Shown: positions 49,001 to 61,109 of the stretch, piece after piece
Position numbering within the stretch: the stretch's first letter is position 1
How the letters are laid out: every line of letters starts with the position of its first letter
Origin: Balanoglossus misakiensis
Taxonomy: Eukaryota; Hemichordata
Length of the DNA: 64,000 nt
NCBI GenBank assembly: GCA_040954595.2
Contig: CM082578.2
Coordinates: 10,726,001-10,790,000, forward strand
Direction of reading: 5' to 3'
Notes under the pieces: generated by a model
Told to the model about the DNA's origin: nothing
Databases searched by the model: none
The model's input: the letters and a program-made list of their open reading frames with translations, nothing else
Program-made: the position numbers and the translations under genes

Positions 49001-52000
49001 TACCTCCCTTGCGTGTGTATGTGTTTTAAGTCTAGTGTAGCTGTCTGGAGAATATCCATTGGCGACCAGACTGAGATTGATGTTTGCGTACTCCCTGTGA
49101 CTTGTAGGTATTCAATATAAAGAGTGAATATTGCTGGCTGGTGTTGGGTCAGTGTGCAACTCTGTTATCCACTGCTTGCGGGTCAGCGTTGAGTCTCTGT
49201 GGTGACCTTAGAGGTCACGAGTACAGATTTTAATGGGGCTTAAATAAGAGAAAACAATGGTCTGGCATCACCCAGTGTTCGCTTCAGACTTTCGAAATAA
49301 TCACAGTTACCATGGTAACATGTAACCCTTGAGACACTGGGTGACCTGCTTGGAAGGTCAGCCATTATGTAAAACCCATATCATTCAAATTGGTTACACA
49401 GCTATACTGTGAAGTGTGACCAGAATGTGAAATAGTTGCTTTATTTACAATGTTTGCTTTGATCCATCTGAGTTATGTTTAGGCGGAAAACTAGATCATG
49501 CTTTCTCTGAGAAACGCAGGATGCTAATAGTTTCAGTCCATCAAGTAAAATAGAATTGACAGTGCGGTAATGAAAGCTGTCAGGGTAAGGTTTCTTCAAG
49601 TTCTCGGTGGCAGACTTTTCTGTTGGAGCAAGTGTGGCTTTGAGAGGAGGCATCCAGGGGCCAAGGAGTTTTGAAGAAAAACCAATTTCATTGATCATTA
49701 CAGCCTCAGTGATAATGCAAGCAATTTCTAATAGTAGGATATTGAGGTAAAAGAACAAAAGTATGTGGCAATTTCAACCAACCAGCAGGAGGGTATATAC
49801 TCTGTTTCTTTGAACACAAGTGATTAGCAGAGGAATTATTTGAGACGAAATTGTCGTCGGCATGAGAACACTATTTCGTACGACGAAAAGTGCAGGTACG
49901 GAAAAGGGGGATCGCAGCATTCAGGATCACACATGTCAATCTGTATGTATGTCTCTCGTAATTAAAACAGTTGCCACCCCTATGTCGCAGTGTCGCACAT
50001 GCATGCCAGGAAGATCTCTACTTCACCTCCCGGACCCGGGAGCACTGCGCAAGTGCCATTGAAAGTGGAGAACAGGGTGCTGATGCAGACAAGCCTGAGT
50101 GCCCAGGAAACCTATTAGACCTGGCTGGTTCGATTGCGATGTCTGCAAAGATGGATTAAGGCTGAGGCTCATCAGTGTGCAGAAAAACATTAACCAGTGC
50201 CCCAGTTCATCAGACGTGATCCACGTACAGCGACGTGATCATGCGTCTCCGTGATCTTATCCCAAATATTAAATTGCCTCAGCTCTGGAACATGTTCATT
50301 CCCGCCGTATCCGCGGATAAGATATCCCACTCATGTAATGAAAACGTATCGGAAATTACTTTTCTCGAACGTTCTCAAACACGTTTGCATTTGCACAATG
50401 GAGAAGTCTCAAACAGCTGTCTTAGAAGGATTTCCCCAAATCTGGCCAAGTAAAGGATGTTTTTTTCATTTCCTGCGTGTTCTATAGTAAAATCTGGCAG
50501 TATACAATGTAGTTTTGGAGAGACTGACATAATTTTAAAGGGAGAAAGGCTTTTGACAATATTTGGGTTTTATACTTAAGATACTTTTGATAGAGTCTTA
50601 GCGGCCATTTTTTAGGGTGTACCACAAAATTCTGTGTGGAGATTCACATCGACGCTGATGCACGGGTTGAATTCACTCAAGTCACATCACATTCAGTGCC
50701 GGCATAATAATTTACGACCTCAGTCTAAACATTGAAATTGCAATGAAATAGAAATCGGATCAGATGTTAGCTACCGGGCTATTAATGGCCCAATAGGGAT
50801 TACCGTCCTTTGCATTTTATGCAATCGGCAGTCAACCTGAATGAGGAAGATCATTTCTAAAATTACGCAGGAATAATGAAATTCCACATGAATGACATTT
50901 CATGGATCAGTTGTGTTTGAGTTAGCCTGGAAATCTACACGTCTAAACTTGGATCATCTTTGGCTTGTGACTGCTTGCTGTTACTGCTACAATTCTATTT
51001 TCAGTGTAGGTACCTGTATCTTACAAAGGACAGTTTACTGTTACGTTACTTTTTATGATATTTTCAGTCTTTTTATTCCACTTTCTTTTTCTACTCCCTA
51101 CAATATGTTTACATGCCCAGTATTTAGCAATAGTGCATGGCATTTTTAACAGTGTGCATTTATTTTTGATATCAGGGCAGAATTTCACAGCCTGGTTTTA
51201 CACTTAAATATTAGTCGAAAAAAGGGTAAATGGCGGACTAAAGGTATTGATCACAGATTCTTCAAGGATACGCTGACCTGGGGCTTTTTAACTTCGGCTG
51301 CTTTCATCAGAAAAAAAGCTTGATGTCTGGATTTGATACAGAGACATTCAGATTGTACAGGGGGCAGTGAATTGTGAATGCAATCTGCACAGCGTGTTTG
51401 ATAGCATAGTAGGATTGGAACTTGGGCGCTTGCGTCTAACTTCTTCTGCATGCAGGTCACGTTGGCGGAGTAGAAAAGGCAACATAACACATTCTCGCCA
51501 CCTGAAAATGCACCGCGTGTCTCCTGTGTGTTCAGTAGCTGCCGAAATTGCTGTCAGAATCTGCGGTTGATGAATAAAATGCTTTAGATACATTGAGGGG
51601 ATGCACAGCATTGCCATGGAAACGGTGAGGCCTTTGGCTTGTTGCAGCGTACAAGCAAATTGCTGCCCAAGTTCAAAACATGTAGACTAGTTATGAGGCA
51701 ACTTAATATGACACTTATGTGTATTGCATCTGCCAAAGTTGAATAAATGTTACTAATTCTCTCAATAAGTGTACTTTATATTCAAGATATAAATGTCATA
51801 GTACTTTCGAAAAACTAGGACACCCCTGACATATTGGTTCTGGAAAGATTACCAGTCAGACAACTTTAATCAGTCTGTTATTAAACCCAGACTCCAAGCA
51901 TATTTGCAGGAATTCAAATCAGTAAATTTGTCAAAACACTGACAAGAAGCCTTGCTGTGAATAAATACAAAATCAATATTCATTAGTCTAAAAAACTCCA

Positions 52001-55000
52001 CGTTAAAATAATCCATCCAATCTTTTTTTTCTAATATTGCGTTCTTTGACCCAAGTGTTAAAGATAACTGATAGCACATCAATATGTTCTCATTTTTTCC
52101 CCTGAACATTTCCTTTTTGTAAGATTTAGGTCACAGTTGTTCAAATATTTATAATACTGTATACACCTATCAGTCGAAGCTCACAACTGATGCCAATAAT
52201 CATATCCTATTAATATCAAGTCACTTTACCTTTATGTTTTGTTTTTTCTTACTGAAATAAGCCAACACACTGTATGCGGAATTTGTAATTTTTTACAGAA
52301 CATGCTAAAAATATCTCCTTGTTTCATCACAACCCAAATTTACCGATGGTCTCTGTGCATTGACACGAAGTATCTGATAGAAAGCAGAGGCATCTTCTCA
52401 AAATAGTAATTGTGCAAGTCGGGAATTGAATACATGTATATGGATTCAATAGTCAATAGAGTTGTGTAGGTGTGCAGTTTGTGCGTTCAGTGGAAATTGC
52501 TGTCATCTTCTGTCACGTATATTGAGACCAGGTCAAAAGCAACTGAAAGGTTATCTGTCAGTTTGGGTTACTGGAATCTCTGGAATAGGCTTGTGTATTC
52601 TTAATCTGCTGGGTCGAATTACTAGAAAATGTCACCTTGTCTGAGTCCGAGATCTCAAGGGGACTGTTCTCGTTTCTGTGGGTGTCTGTATAGGATTCTA
52701 CTGATGGTGATTTCAATGTTTGCGCCTTTTCAGAATAAAGAGGATCCCAGGGAAGTGTTCACGCTTGTCAAGGAAGTTTTCCCCAACAGTCCCGCTTTGG
52801 GGAGTTTACAGAAGGGAGACAGGATTCTCTCGGTGAATGGACAACATCTGCAAGATACCAGAAAGGTATGTGTTACTGATATCTTATGGATCTCTGATGA
52901 ATATCCACTCGTTTAAGAATTTGGTGGCCCTGGAATATTTTTTCACTGAAACTGTTTGATTGGAACCCTGGAAAGTTTGCACTATGCAACAGTCAGGATT
53001 CTTTGCTAGCATTATTTGGCTCGCAGAAACGTGGCTTCCTGCAATCCTCTCATGTCTGCGATGTACTGTTTGCCTCGATTTCTCAGGGTATCAACACAGC
53101 GTCCATAGTCAACAGGAGCGAGGGCGAAACGGTGCGCATCATCATCCAGCGTCCCAGAGGACTGCGCGAACGCAAACCCGACACCGTCAATGCCGCCGAC
53201 ATCAAGTTGGACTGGCCGGCCGAGCGGAAGAGCAGCGGCGTGGCCCGGTCCGAGCTGCAGGCGAGACCTCACCAGAGAATCTCGACCTCCAGGAGCCCTT
53301 CCAGAGAGCAGCAGAATAATACGGGTGTGATGACGAGCGGCGGGGAGGGGAAGAAGCGCCCCCACAGCGGCAGCAGCACCTCGCAGGGGACGGCCACGTC
53401 GCAGTCGTACAACTCCCGGCCGATACACGTCCACGAGGTCACGGACCAGCTGGGAAGTCCGCCGCAGTGGAGCGCGCCGGTCAACAGACCGAACTATTTG
53501 CCGTGCGACGTCCTGTACTCTAATATGCAAGCGGCAGCCCCTCCGAACGGGCTGCACTCGACCTATCACATGACCGGGCGGGATCCGGGCCAGCTGGACT
53601 CCATGGACAATCCCATGCTCGTTACTGTGAACGCAGACACTAGGTTGGACATTACGGTAAGGCCCACGAACCCCGTCGCAAACGGCCTCAACAACAGCAA
53701 GAAAACCTGCAGCCTACAACTCAACATCACCCGGTCTCCTCACGGATCTCCCGCCCACACGCCGACCGCAGACGGCGGCGGCGGCGTTGCCACGGCGCTT
53801 CCGATCCCCGCATCCACTTCGACGCCGACCCCCAATGGATGCACTTGCCTGGCCCTCTGGAACAGCCCCCTGAAGGACACTTTCAAGAAAATCAACCGCA
53901 AGTCCAAGGAAGAGGCCGGCAGCGGTTACGACAACCACCTGGACCCAAGAGACGTCAACTGCAACAATCTCAACCCCATGAACTCAGGTGACACGTGCAA
54001 TGATGCTGAGCGGACGTGTGTGAATCAGGTGAGATTTTATGTCGAGCCAAAATAGACCAAAGTTTTGGTAAGAAAGGTACATATGGGTAAATGACAAGGC
54101 AACAAGCCTCTATATTCTGAGTTGATCTTTGGCCTTCTTTGACCCTGCTGTCTCCGTTTAATCCTACTCATTGTTATCCTTTTGGGGAAAGATGGTCAGG
54201 AACTTCTGCCAGAACTAAACTGTTCAAATTTATGGTCCGTGATCCTTGAACACTTTGTTCTTTTGCCACTAAATTCTGTAATTATCTTTGTAGAGTTTTT
54301 TGTACACCCTTTATCAGAAGTGTGTTTTCTGCTGTCCAGATATACCCTAAACAAAACACCAGCAATTTGATTTTGCAGGTCTAAGATCAGGTACATGTGT
54401 ACTTGATAGAGAAAAACTGAAGGTGGGTGGCTTGCATGAGTCTGACTTTAATATCAGAGACAGACTGCTGTATTTTGAGGCAGCCGGGCGATATCATCAA
54501 ACTTGTTTTTCCCAAATGGAAATGAGACATTTTGAACAGAAATCAACCCACACCTACCGCGCCCGGTAGATATAAATATTGGTCTTTTCTTTTGACTGCC
54601 GTGTTTTTGTCGTAAAAACATGCCCATTCCCTTATGAATAGAGACATCACTGACAAAGAGTGATCACCATAAATATACATGCATGGAGTTGACCTCCACC
54701 TCTCGTAGCAATTGTCACTCTTTCAGAATTGCGTGAGATCTTTTTGGGATTACATCATCACCGAGGCATCATAAATCAAGAAGGGTCGATCTCGGCGTGT
54801 ATGCCACATCCAATTGTGGCGGAATTTCCATTCCGTGGCATTGGATTCTGATGATGCATGACATCATAAATTTACTGCGGGGGAAGTTAGCATTGCTGCT
54901 GTCGCAGAGTGCAACGGTTGCAGGTCGTTGCTCTGAGGAATTAGAACTACCTGATCGGCATATTAATTGGTTGATGTGCTGTGATTTGTGTTTTTCTGTA

Positions 55001-56062
55001 TATTTCAAAACATATACTGCACAGCAGGATGCCTGTCTCGATTCCTCCACACTTCTTGGCCAGCGGTCGTTCAACTCTGGGCCCCAGGGTGATCAGGCCA
55101 ACAACATTCGCTTTACAAGTGAGAATGACAGATGCTGTCACAGCAGGGTAAACACCGGTTGAGTTGACATCGGTGGGCACTGGGTTAACAGTGGGCTAGC
55201 TCTGTGCTAACAGAAGGCAGGCTGTGGGCAGGGGCTACTGCTCAGAATTAGATTGCACCCTGGCTTCTGTTCTCCAGCATTCCAGGCTGTCCAGGCAGAA
55301 GTGAATGTGACCAGTGCTGAAAATTAGACTCTGTCTATTTATTGGCTATCTCCAATGAAATAAAAATCAAATCAGAATGGTTTGGTTGCCTATCATGATT
55401 TACAACCAGAATTTCTGTCATGTTTGGTTATTTTTTACAATTTTTAACACAACTCTCAAACATTACCGTATTCACCTTTTCCCCTTTCCAAGTTATGTAA
55501 TGCCAAATCCATATTCACTTGCAGAATGTCCATCAAAATGGAAACAAACCCTGCACCTACGGTGACAACGGCAACGACAATGGTCCCACTAAGGACATGT
55601 ACGAACTGCGACCAATCAGAGTGTCCCTAGACACGCACATTAAGAGCGTGCCCTGTGGGCTGTTCATTCTGATCTGTCAGCATATGAACATTAACATGGT
55701 GCTTCACGGCAGAGACTGGAGGGGATTAGCCGGTAAGTGGTCGCCATGGCAATGAAAGATTCACTATTTGTACATGCTGTGGTGTTCATGAATTTAAAAT
55801 CTTTCGTAGCTGAAGATAGACTTTTTTGTTAGATTTTTTTTTTTTTTTAACAAGTAATAATTATCTGTCCTTTGCAGATGAAATGGGGAAGTCGATGCAA
55901 GATATTCTGGTCCTGGAGATGGAAGACGATCCTTGCAAAGCGCTTCTGACAGACTGGGGAAGCAGTTCGCAAGCCACGCTTGGCCGTCTCGTAGACATTC
56001 TGCTCAGACTGGCCAGGGAAGATGTGGTGGATGTCATCAAGAATTACATCTCATCGCACTGA
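42872..56062 (+). CDS. Two-PDZ, C-terminal MyD88-like death-domain protein (865 aa)
   Basis: Coding exons 42946-43074, 48101-48979, 52734-52865, 53087-54028, 55025-55147, 55525-55732 and 55878-56062 join with GT-AG introns and consistent phase (all phase 0 except the last, phase 1). The ATG at 42946 sits in CCACCATGG, with an in-frame TGA at 42892, so the N-terminus is firm; 42872-42945 is 5' UTR. PDZ1 covers about residues 22-112 and PDZ2 about 305-403 (KLGF loop, KGDRILSVNG). Residues 404-760 are Ser/Pro/Asn-rich linker. Residues about 766-862 form a death domain with DWRGLADEMG, DPCKALLTDW and TLGRLVDILLRLAREDVV, closest in pattern to MyD88. No TIR, kinase or membrane segment is seen. It is probably a cytoplasmic scaffold linking PDZ ligands to death-domain partners; the partners are unknown. 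Confidence 0.8.
43075..43823 (+). other. Intron 1 of PDZ-DD gene, left part
   Basis: No extra exon is recognised before the foldback element that occupies the next 1.8 kb of this intron. Confidence 0.65.
43828..44469 (+). repeat. Foldback left arm
   Basis: Its inverted partner is 44997-45637. It includes a consensus CRE (TGACGTCA) near 43952 and the THAP-like frame at 44024-44359. Confidence 0.9.
44475..44786 (+). pseudogene. P2X7 C-terminal-domain-like fragment in foldback loop
   Basis: One frame from ATG 44475 reads MEFSNEDIVGFLYEPEYSSD, an acidic tract, a TGA at 44613, a TAG at 44646, then LRCGKCEVISTVKECRCCHE and a stop at 44784. Invertebrate proteins with the P2X7 intracellular (ballast) domain typically have an F-x-EP-x-S-D-E segment before a C-x-CG-x-C...E-C-x-CC motif, which this matches apart from one Cys. 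The two in-frame stops and the missing remainder show a decayed, partial copy. It starts almost exactly at the arm-loop border, so it was probably captured when the foldback formed, or is a remnant of the same source gene as the THAP-like part. Confidence 0.6.
44997..45637 (-). repeat. Foldback right arm
   Basis: It is the reverse complement of the left arm and is 641 bp because its A-run is one base shorter. The frame at 45166-45441 (-) is the mirror of the left-arm THAP-like frame and is not a separate gene. Confidence 0.9.
45642..48100 (+). other. Intron 1 of PDZ-DD gene, right part
   Basis: No further exon is recognised. A stretch at about 46922-47017 begins TTAACC and ends GGTGAAAGGGTTAG, so it may be another TTAA-type MITE, but its interior does not match the copies at 7077 and 10052. 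Confidence 0.55.
48101..48979 (+). CDS. PDZ-DD gene exon 2
   Basis: This is a 293-codon phase-0 exon (acceptor TCTGCAG, donor CAG|GTGAGT). It completes PDZ1 (GYRIEAGNGVDVTRMNQDQV), then encodes a Ser-rich linker, then the first strands of PDZ2 (DGKLGFRYKEVQ). It is markedly GC-richer than its introns. Confidence 0.85.
48980..52733 (+). other. Intron 2 of PDZ-DD gene
   Basis: A 3.75-kb AT-rich intron with a perfect X-box at 49306-49319. No alternative exon is recognised. Confidence 0.65.
49306..49319. promoter_or_regulatory. Perfect palindromic X-box (RFX-type site)
   Basis: GTTACCATGGTAAC matches GTTRCC-NN-GGYAAC and is a perfect palindrome. It sits between inverted 11-mers TCACCCAGTGT (49268-49278) and ACACTGGGTGA (49334-49344). 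Confidence 0.5.
52734..52865 (+). CDS. PDZ-DD gene exon 3
   Basis: A 44-codon phase-0 exon (acceptor TTTTCAG, donor AAG|GTATGT). It encodes the centre of PDZ2: VFPNSPALGSLQKGDRILSV. Confidence 0.88.
53087..54028 (+). CDS. PDZ-DD gene exon 4
   Basis: A 314-codon phase-0 exon (acceptor TTCTCAG, donor CAG|GTGAGA). It completes PDZ2 (GETVRIIIQRP) and gives a long disordered linker rich in Ser, Pro, Thr and Asn with a basic FKKINRKSKEE patch near its end. Confidence 0.85.
54029..55024 (+). other. Intron 4 of PDZ-DD gene
   Basis: Nothing beyond splice signals is recognised. Confidence 0.6.
55025..55147 (+). CDS. PDZ-DD gene exon 5
   Basis: A 41-codon phase-0 linker exon (acceptor CTGCACAG, donor AGG|GTAAAC). 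A second AG three bases on would drop one Gln. Because its length is a multiple of three it could be skipped without loss of frame. It is the least certain exon. Confidence 0.6.
55148..55524 (+). other. Intron 5 of PDZ-DD gene
   Basis: Nothing beyond splice signals is recognised. Confidence 0.6.
55525..55732 (+). CDS. PDZ-DD gene exon 6, first part of death domain
   Basis: Acceptor CTTGCAG, donor G|GTAAGT (phase 1). It encodes the first helices of the death domain, ending GRDWRGLA, in which the Trp is the family's conserved core residue. Confidence 0.88.
55878..56062 (+). CDS. PDZ-DD gene exon 7, end of death domain
   Basis: The exon follows CTTTGCAG. It encodes DEMGKSMQDILVLEMEDDPC, the DW motif of helix 4 and LVDILLRLAREDVVDVI of helices 5-6, then SSH and TGA. 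Confidence 0.9.
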
Positions 56063-59000
56063 GCTTGATGGAGCCCTTTTGTTTAATCCGTCGATATATT
56101 TTGTTTGCACACAGAGATACGGTTTCATATCTGACTAATGTTTGTCGCTAATATTCAGATCAGGAACCTGGGAGAAAATGGGATTTGAATCCATGTGTGA
56201 AACGGATCGATATTTTTGAAGAGTGAATTGAGTGTAGAGATTGGTGAAGCAGACAGTACCAGAGGGAAGATTTAAAAACAAATAACAGATCAAAACATGG
56301 GCTGCTTCACTCCAGATTTAGTGAAAGAAATCTGAAGAAAAAAGCCAAACCCCAAACGGATGTGTTCACAAACTTGCTTTCAAAGAAGATCGATAGTTCC
56401 CTGGCAGAGTTGAAGAGTTTTGCAGCCATGTTGAATGACAAAGTGTGGCTGCATTTTGAATCCTGGGTTTAGTTTCCTTTGATCTTTAACGGAAAAGAAT
56501 ATTAGGTGCACCAAATAAGCCAAGTTCACGTGTGTATATAAAGTAAAAGACGTAAGATAATAATTTTCAAGGCGTGTCCTACGTTAGAAAAGAATCGTAA
56601 GTTACATCTCGCTCAGAAAACACAATAGCTGTGAGTCTTTCTCTCTTTCTCTTGCTACACGTTACAATATTTTACCGTATGTAATTTTGGGTGTTGGGTC
56701 AACCAGAGCTGTTTTGCCACGTCTCTCATTATTAGTCTACTCAGATGTATTTTCCACACATACCAACCGCGTGTACACAACTGAAGTTACTGGGAGTAAT
56801 TGATTCAGTGGGGAGTTAGCAGACAATCTGAGAGGTTTACCACTTATACATGTCTTTCTTTTGTTCTGTTGGGATTTGTTGGAGAACCATTGGCGCTCAC
56901 TCGCAGTATTACCTTTGGGAGTTTGGAATCTCAAGGCATCAGCCATCAGTATTGATTTCCAGCAGTGTTCTAATAGTTTGCCAGGGCAAACTGAAATCTG
57001 CAATGCTAATAAATAAGTTAGTCATCTCCATTGCATCTTCGGCCGTCTCCGCCTGCAGAGACCAGAATATAGGAAAGAGTATAATGCAAGCTGAGGCCTG
57101 AATTCAAAAACTTGCATTATTTTGCCCAGGAGTTTAATGTAAGCTGTGGCCAACAGCTCAAAGCTATTTGGAATAAGGCTGCTTTGGTTACTCTCTGGTA
57201 AAATTTTTACAGTGTAATTTCACACGAGTAAAACATTTTGCTCCTTAGCAATATTTTTTGTCAGACAACAGTCTTGCCTTGTCACTGTTAAGTTTTGCCA
57301 GCCCGTTACTCATAATAAATTTTTCACTTCTAACGATAAATGACATTTGGATTTACAAGTCGTTCAGTGAATTGAATAATGCTAACATTCCATAACTCTC
57401 AAGTATTATAAGGTGTTGTTCTGATGTGTCATGTCAAAATGTTTGATGGGATTTGTTTTAGGTTATATGTGAACATCAGAACATTGCCAGGGTTTATCAA
57501 TAACATCACTTCATAGCTATTAATTTTTTTTACAATTTTATACTGATTCAGTTTCTGACCCATGTTATGAAAGGTTCAGACCATTGGCAGGCCATTGGTG
57601 GTTTTTTTCTTCTTCGTCGCAATTCAGAAGCATCAGCTGGGCATCTGTTTTGTTGCCTTTCTTTGTTTACTTCTTCTGAGCAAGGAATAAATTATAGGAG
57701 TAGAATTTGATAATTTTATACCAGGTGGGAATAAGCGTGTAATTATCTCTTTCAATTAACAGTGTTCGAACGATTGTGAATAATTTAGTTCCAGTTTTCA
57801 TAGGGTTCGAAAAAAAATGTAAATAGAAAAGAATTTAAAAGTGTGGCGTTAGGGGGCGCTATCCCACATTTTCATAAAACAACGTTGTCATGGACGTTTT
57901 AGCAAGTTCAACTCATAGGTTCCGACTCACTTCACAATTTACAGATTTTATCATTAACATGCAATAGATGTGTACTTGTAGAAACATTCAACACAGACAA
58001 TTAGGGAGTCCAAATAGAAGTATTGAAACGTATAATCTATTGCATCAGGAAAATGCTCTTTGTGTCGATAATGTAAAAGAATTGTACATACCGTCTAGAT
58101 TGATGTACAGTTTATTTTGTGAATGAAAGCGTGTAAAAAATTATGCAGATAAGCATTGGTGTTTCATATTTTAGTTCGAAGATATTTGCTTCACAAGTTG
58201 TACATTTACAAATAATCTGTCCACCACTCAACTTCGTATGTTGTGTGTTCAAATTTGCCTTCTCTCTTTATGCATTTCTGTCGGAATAATCCATTACATA
58301 TTAAAGGGTGAGAAGGTTGAATTAGGGGTAAAATGAGAGGAGGTTTACCGTTATCAAATGAAAATCATCCTCATTTAGTTTACTTGAAGATACATAACTT
58401 GGATATATGGTATGAAAGAGAAATTCCAGCAGTTTGCAGCTGATAAATCAGTAAGGTTTACTTTCTGTTACGTTAATACAATCTTAGATCATGGCGAATA
58501 AAATAACAGGGGTATAAGGTATATTCATGAAGTCAAACTGGACAACAATAGAATGTTGCTTGATTGGTTGGATCAGTTCATTTTTAATTAGGAGTGAAGA
58601 GCAAAAGCCATTCTGAATAGGTAAACCGTATTTTAACATCCGGGAATATTTCCACCAGCAGTGGTCGGGGGGATGATCTCAAGATTTCACCCCTTAAACT
58701 CTTCTTGTTTGTCTTCCTGTGTAATTATGTGTACATGTATTTACAAATCAGTCCTGGCCATACACTATTACACTCCTGTCTGACCAGGATCTGCGTATGT
58801 ATCACAAACCTGAGGATTGTTCTTACAATATAAAGCTTTGTCTTTTTCTATTATGTGTTCTGGTTTTAACGTGAAATGTTTGAGTCGTTTTTGTTTTTTT
58901 CAAGAAGTTATCACAAGATGCCAAAAAATGTACAGAGAAATTAGAGGAGCATTTTCTTCGCTTTATCTCATACTGTTTGATTTCTAAGAGGTAGTGGAAA

Positions 59001-60153
59001 CGTTGCATAGTTATGCAAAGGGAGATGAGATTAATAATACAGGTATTGCACAATAAAGTATAAAATTGATAAATATGGCCTAGTGGGTGATTTGGGTAAG
59101 GTGGCGAGGGTTGCGAAAGGGGCTTCAACTTGGGTACAGCTTTGTTGGTACTTTGCGTCAGCAAAGTTTTGGGCACTCGGCCCACCGTTGAGGGCGTGCA
59201 ATAAAGATTTCGCTCCCCAGGCCATGTGCTCGTGTTTAGGGTCAGGTCTGACTGCGGTATTCCGCACTCAGGAAAAATAGAAACAGTAACGAAGCTCTGC
59301 AGTTGAAAGACACGCTGTCATCATGATTTATTTCAACAATAAAAAGAAACATGCACTCTCCCACACTGAAGATAATTTTCTGAATCGATATAAATATAAC
59401 TTCAAATTTATAAATGAAAGACAGCCAACCAAACGGGGTATTACCCGACAATCCTTAAATTACTGGACAATCATCTTCAATTCAAATATAAATGATACAA
59501 CATTTAATTTTAATACTGATCGGAGGACTAAAACATGCATACTAGTATATTTTTTCTCATGAAACAGAAATATTTTTCAGGCACCTGACCTGTTAGTTGC
59601 AATAAGCTCATTTAAGATGTTGCATAGATTAAACGCAATGGCAACTCTGGTCTAACGCGGAGTTCAATATTTTTCTTTGCTTCATTCCCTCAATAAAATG
59701 GCACTGAAATTTAAAAAAAGACGATCTCTGGATTGAAAGTGAAAAGAAATTTTAGAGGTAGCTGAGGAAAATTTGGCAAATAGACATGAAACATCTGATT
59801 TGGGAAACAGGCCTATAATACTGAAATGTGTAAAAAAAACTTCGACACTGTCGATAAGACAACATACACGTACATTTCAACCGAGATTACACCTGGAATG
59901 GACACCTGGAATTTGCATAACAAGAGACAATACTTTTCAAATTGCTTTTATCACTTGGAGGTGTGAGTTTAGTTTGTTCATTGCAGCGCTTTTATCAGAA
60001 AAGCTTTCACTGGTTCTGACGAAATCTCTACGTAACTGTTTGTGATATTTTGTACGTGTACAAAAATCTGATTGCTTAAACTTTGAGTTTATAATCTCGT
60101 TTGCATTCATGGAATGAGAGTACAGTTTTTTGTCTTATTTTCTTCTTCGGACA
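56063..60153. other. Convergent 3' flanks of the two PDZ genes
   Basis: This 4.1-kb stretch separates the two stop codons. Plus-strand AATAAA hexamers at 57008, 57314, 57686 and 58497 are candidates for the PDZ-DD transcript. A minus-strand AATAAA (59332-59327) would give the whirlin-like transcript an 820-base 3' UTR. No coding exon is seen. Confidence 0.5.
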
Positions 60154-61109
60154 TCACCAAAGTCTCCAATCGCTGTTTGCCTCCGTTATATTGGGAGTTA
60201 TGACCGACGTCTGGTCGTTCAAATCCGTTTTGTTTTTCATTGCCGCGGAAAGGGCGTTTGAGAGCGCTTTCCGCTCGTGACTGTCGCCGAGTTTGCTGTC
60301 AACGTCCACGTCCTGAAGCAGTTGCAGCTGTCGCATGGTCTCACGGTGAGACAGCGGAAGACTTCGTTTCGCTTCGTCGCTCGCCGTCAGGTTCAACACT
60401 TTGTCGTCGGCGTTGCTGTAGTTGTCGACGCCGCCGGTGTCGTAGAGCGGGATTACGGGCGACAGCTCTCGCTTTCGCGCGTGCGGCGTGCTCAGGACGT
60501 TCATCTGGACGCCGCCGGTCGAGTCCGTCGCCGATCTGTTTCTGCCGTCTTCGCCGTCTTTCGGGGAGAACATCCCCAAGTTGATTCCCTCCAGGGAGTT
60601 ATCCGGCAGGTGTCCAGCCGCGTGCGCGTTGAACAGATTTTTGACGTGAACTTTGCTGCTGCTGGAACGCCTCATCAAGACGTTCTCGCCGTGAAACTTT
60701 GGCGGTATGATGGCGTCCTTCGGCTGGTAGTCCATATTGCGACCCACCGTGCCTTGCTGAAGCCGTCTCAGCTTTTCGTCTTGGCACCTCTCGGCGGCGC
60801 GTTCTGGAGTCACCGGGTCATCTGCACCGGGGGGAGCGTCGTTTTCCACCGAACTTCCCGACGTGTTTCCCCTATCACTGCGACGGTCCACTCGAACGTT
60901 CCCTTGGCGATCTCGGTTTCTCAGCAACGCCGGGTGATCCTCCGGCGGCAGGGGTGTGGAACTGGAGACGGGCGGAGTTGATTGCAGTTCTTGCTCCAAC
61001 GCGATTATGCCTTCCTGGTAGTTCTGTCCTGCCCGCAGTGGAGTGGTTGGCCTCGACAGAACGGACCTGTCTGGCTGTGATTTGGGCGGTGAGCTGTGAC
61101 GGCGTGCCA
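60154..61109 (-). CDS. Whirlin-like gene terminal exon
   Basis: The exon follows TTTGTCAG and encodes about 318 residues, mostly Ser/Pro/Asp/Arg-rich, ending in a more ordered, probably helical segment (LSHRETMRQLQLLQDVDVDS) and the C-terminus SDWRLW. It is GC-richer than its flanks. The long frame on the other strand is a mirror of this exon. Confidence 0.85.

Noticed and set aside
59065-59125. GGCCTAGTGGGTGA resembles a tRNA A-box
   Set aside because: The following sequence lacks a proper B-box and a cloverleaf cannot be formed.
60277-60981. 234-codon plus-strand frame
   Set aside because: Antisense shadow of the GC-rich terminal exon of the whirlin-like gene, which is in phase with four other exons.
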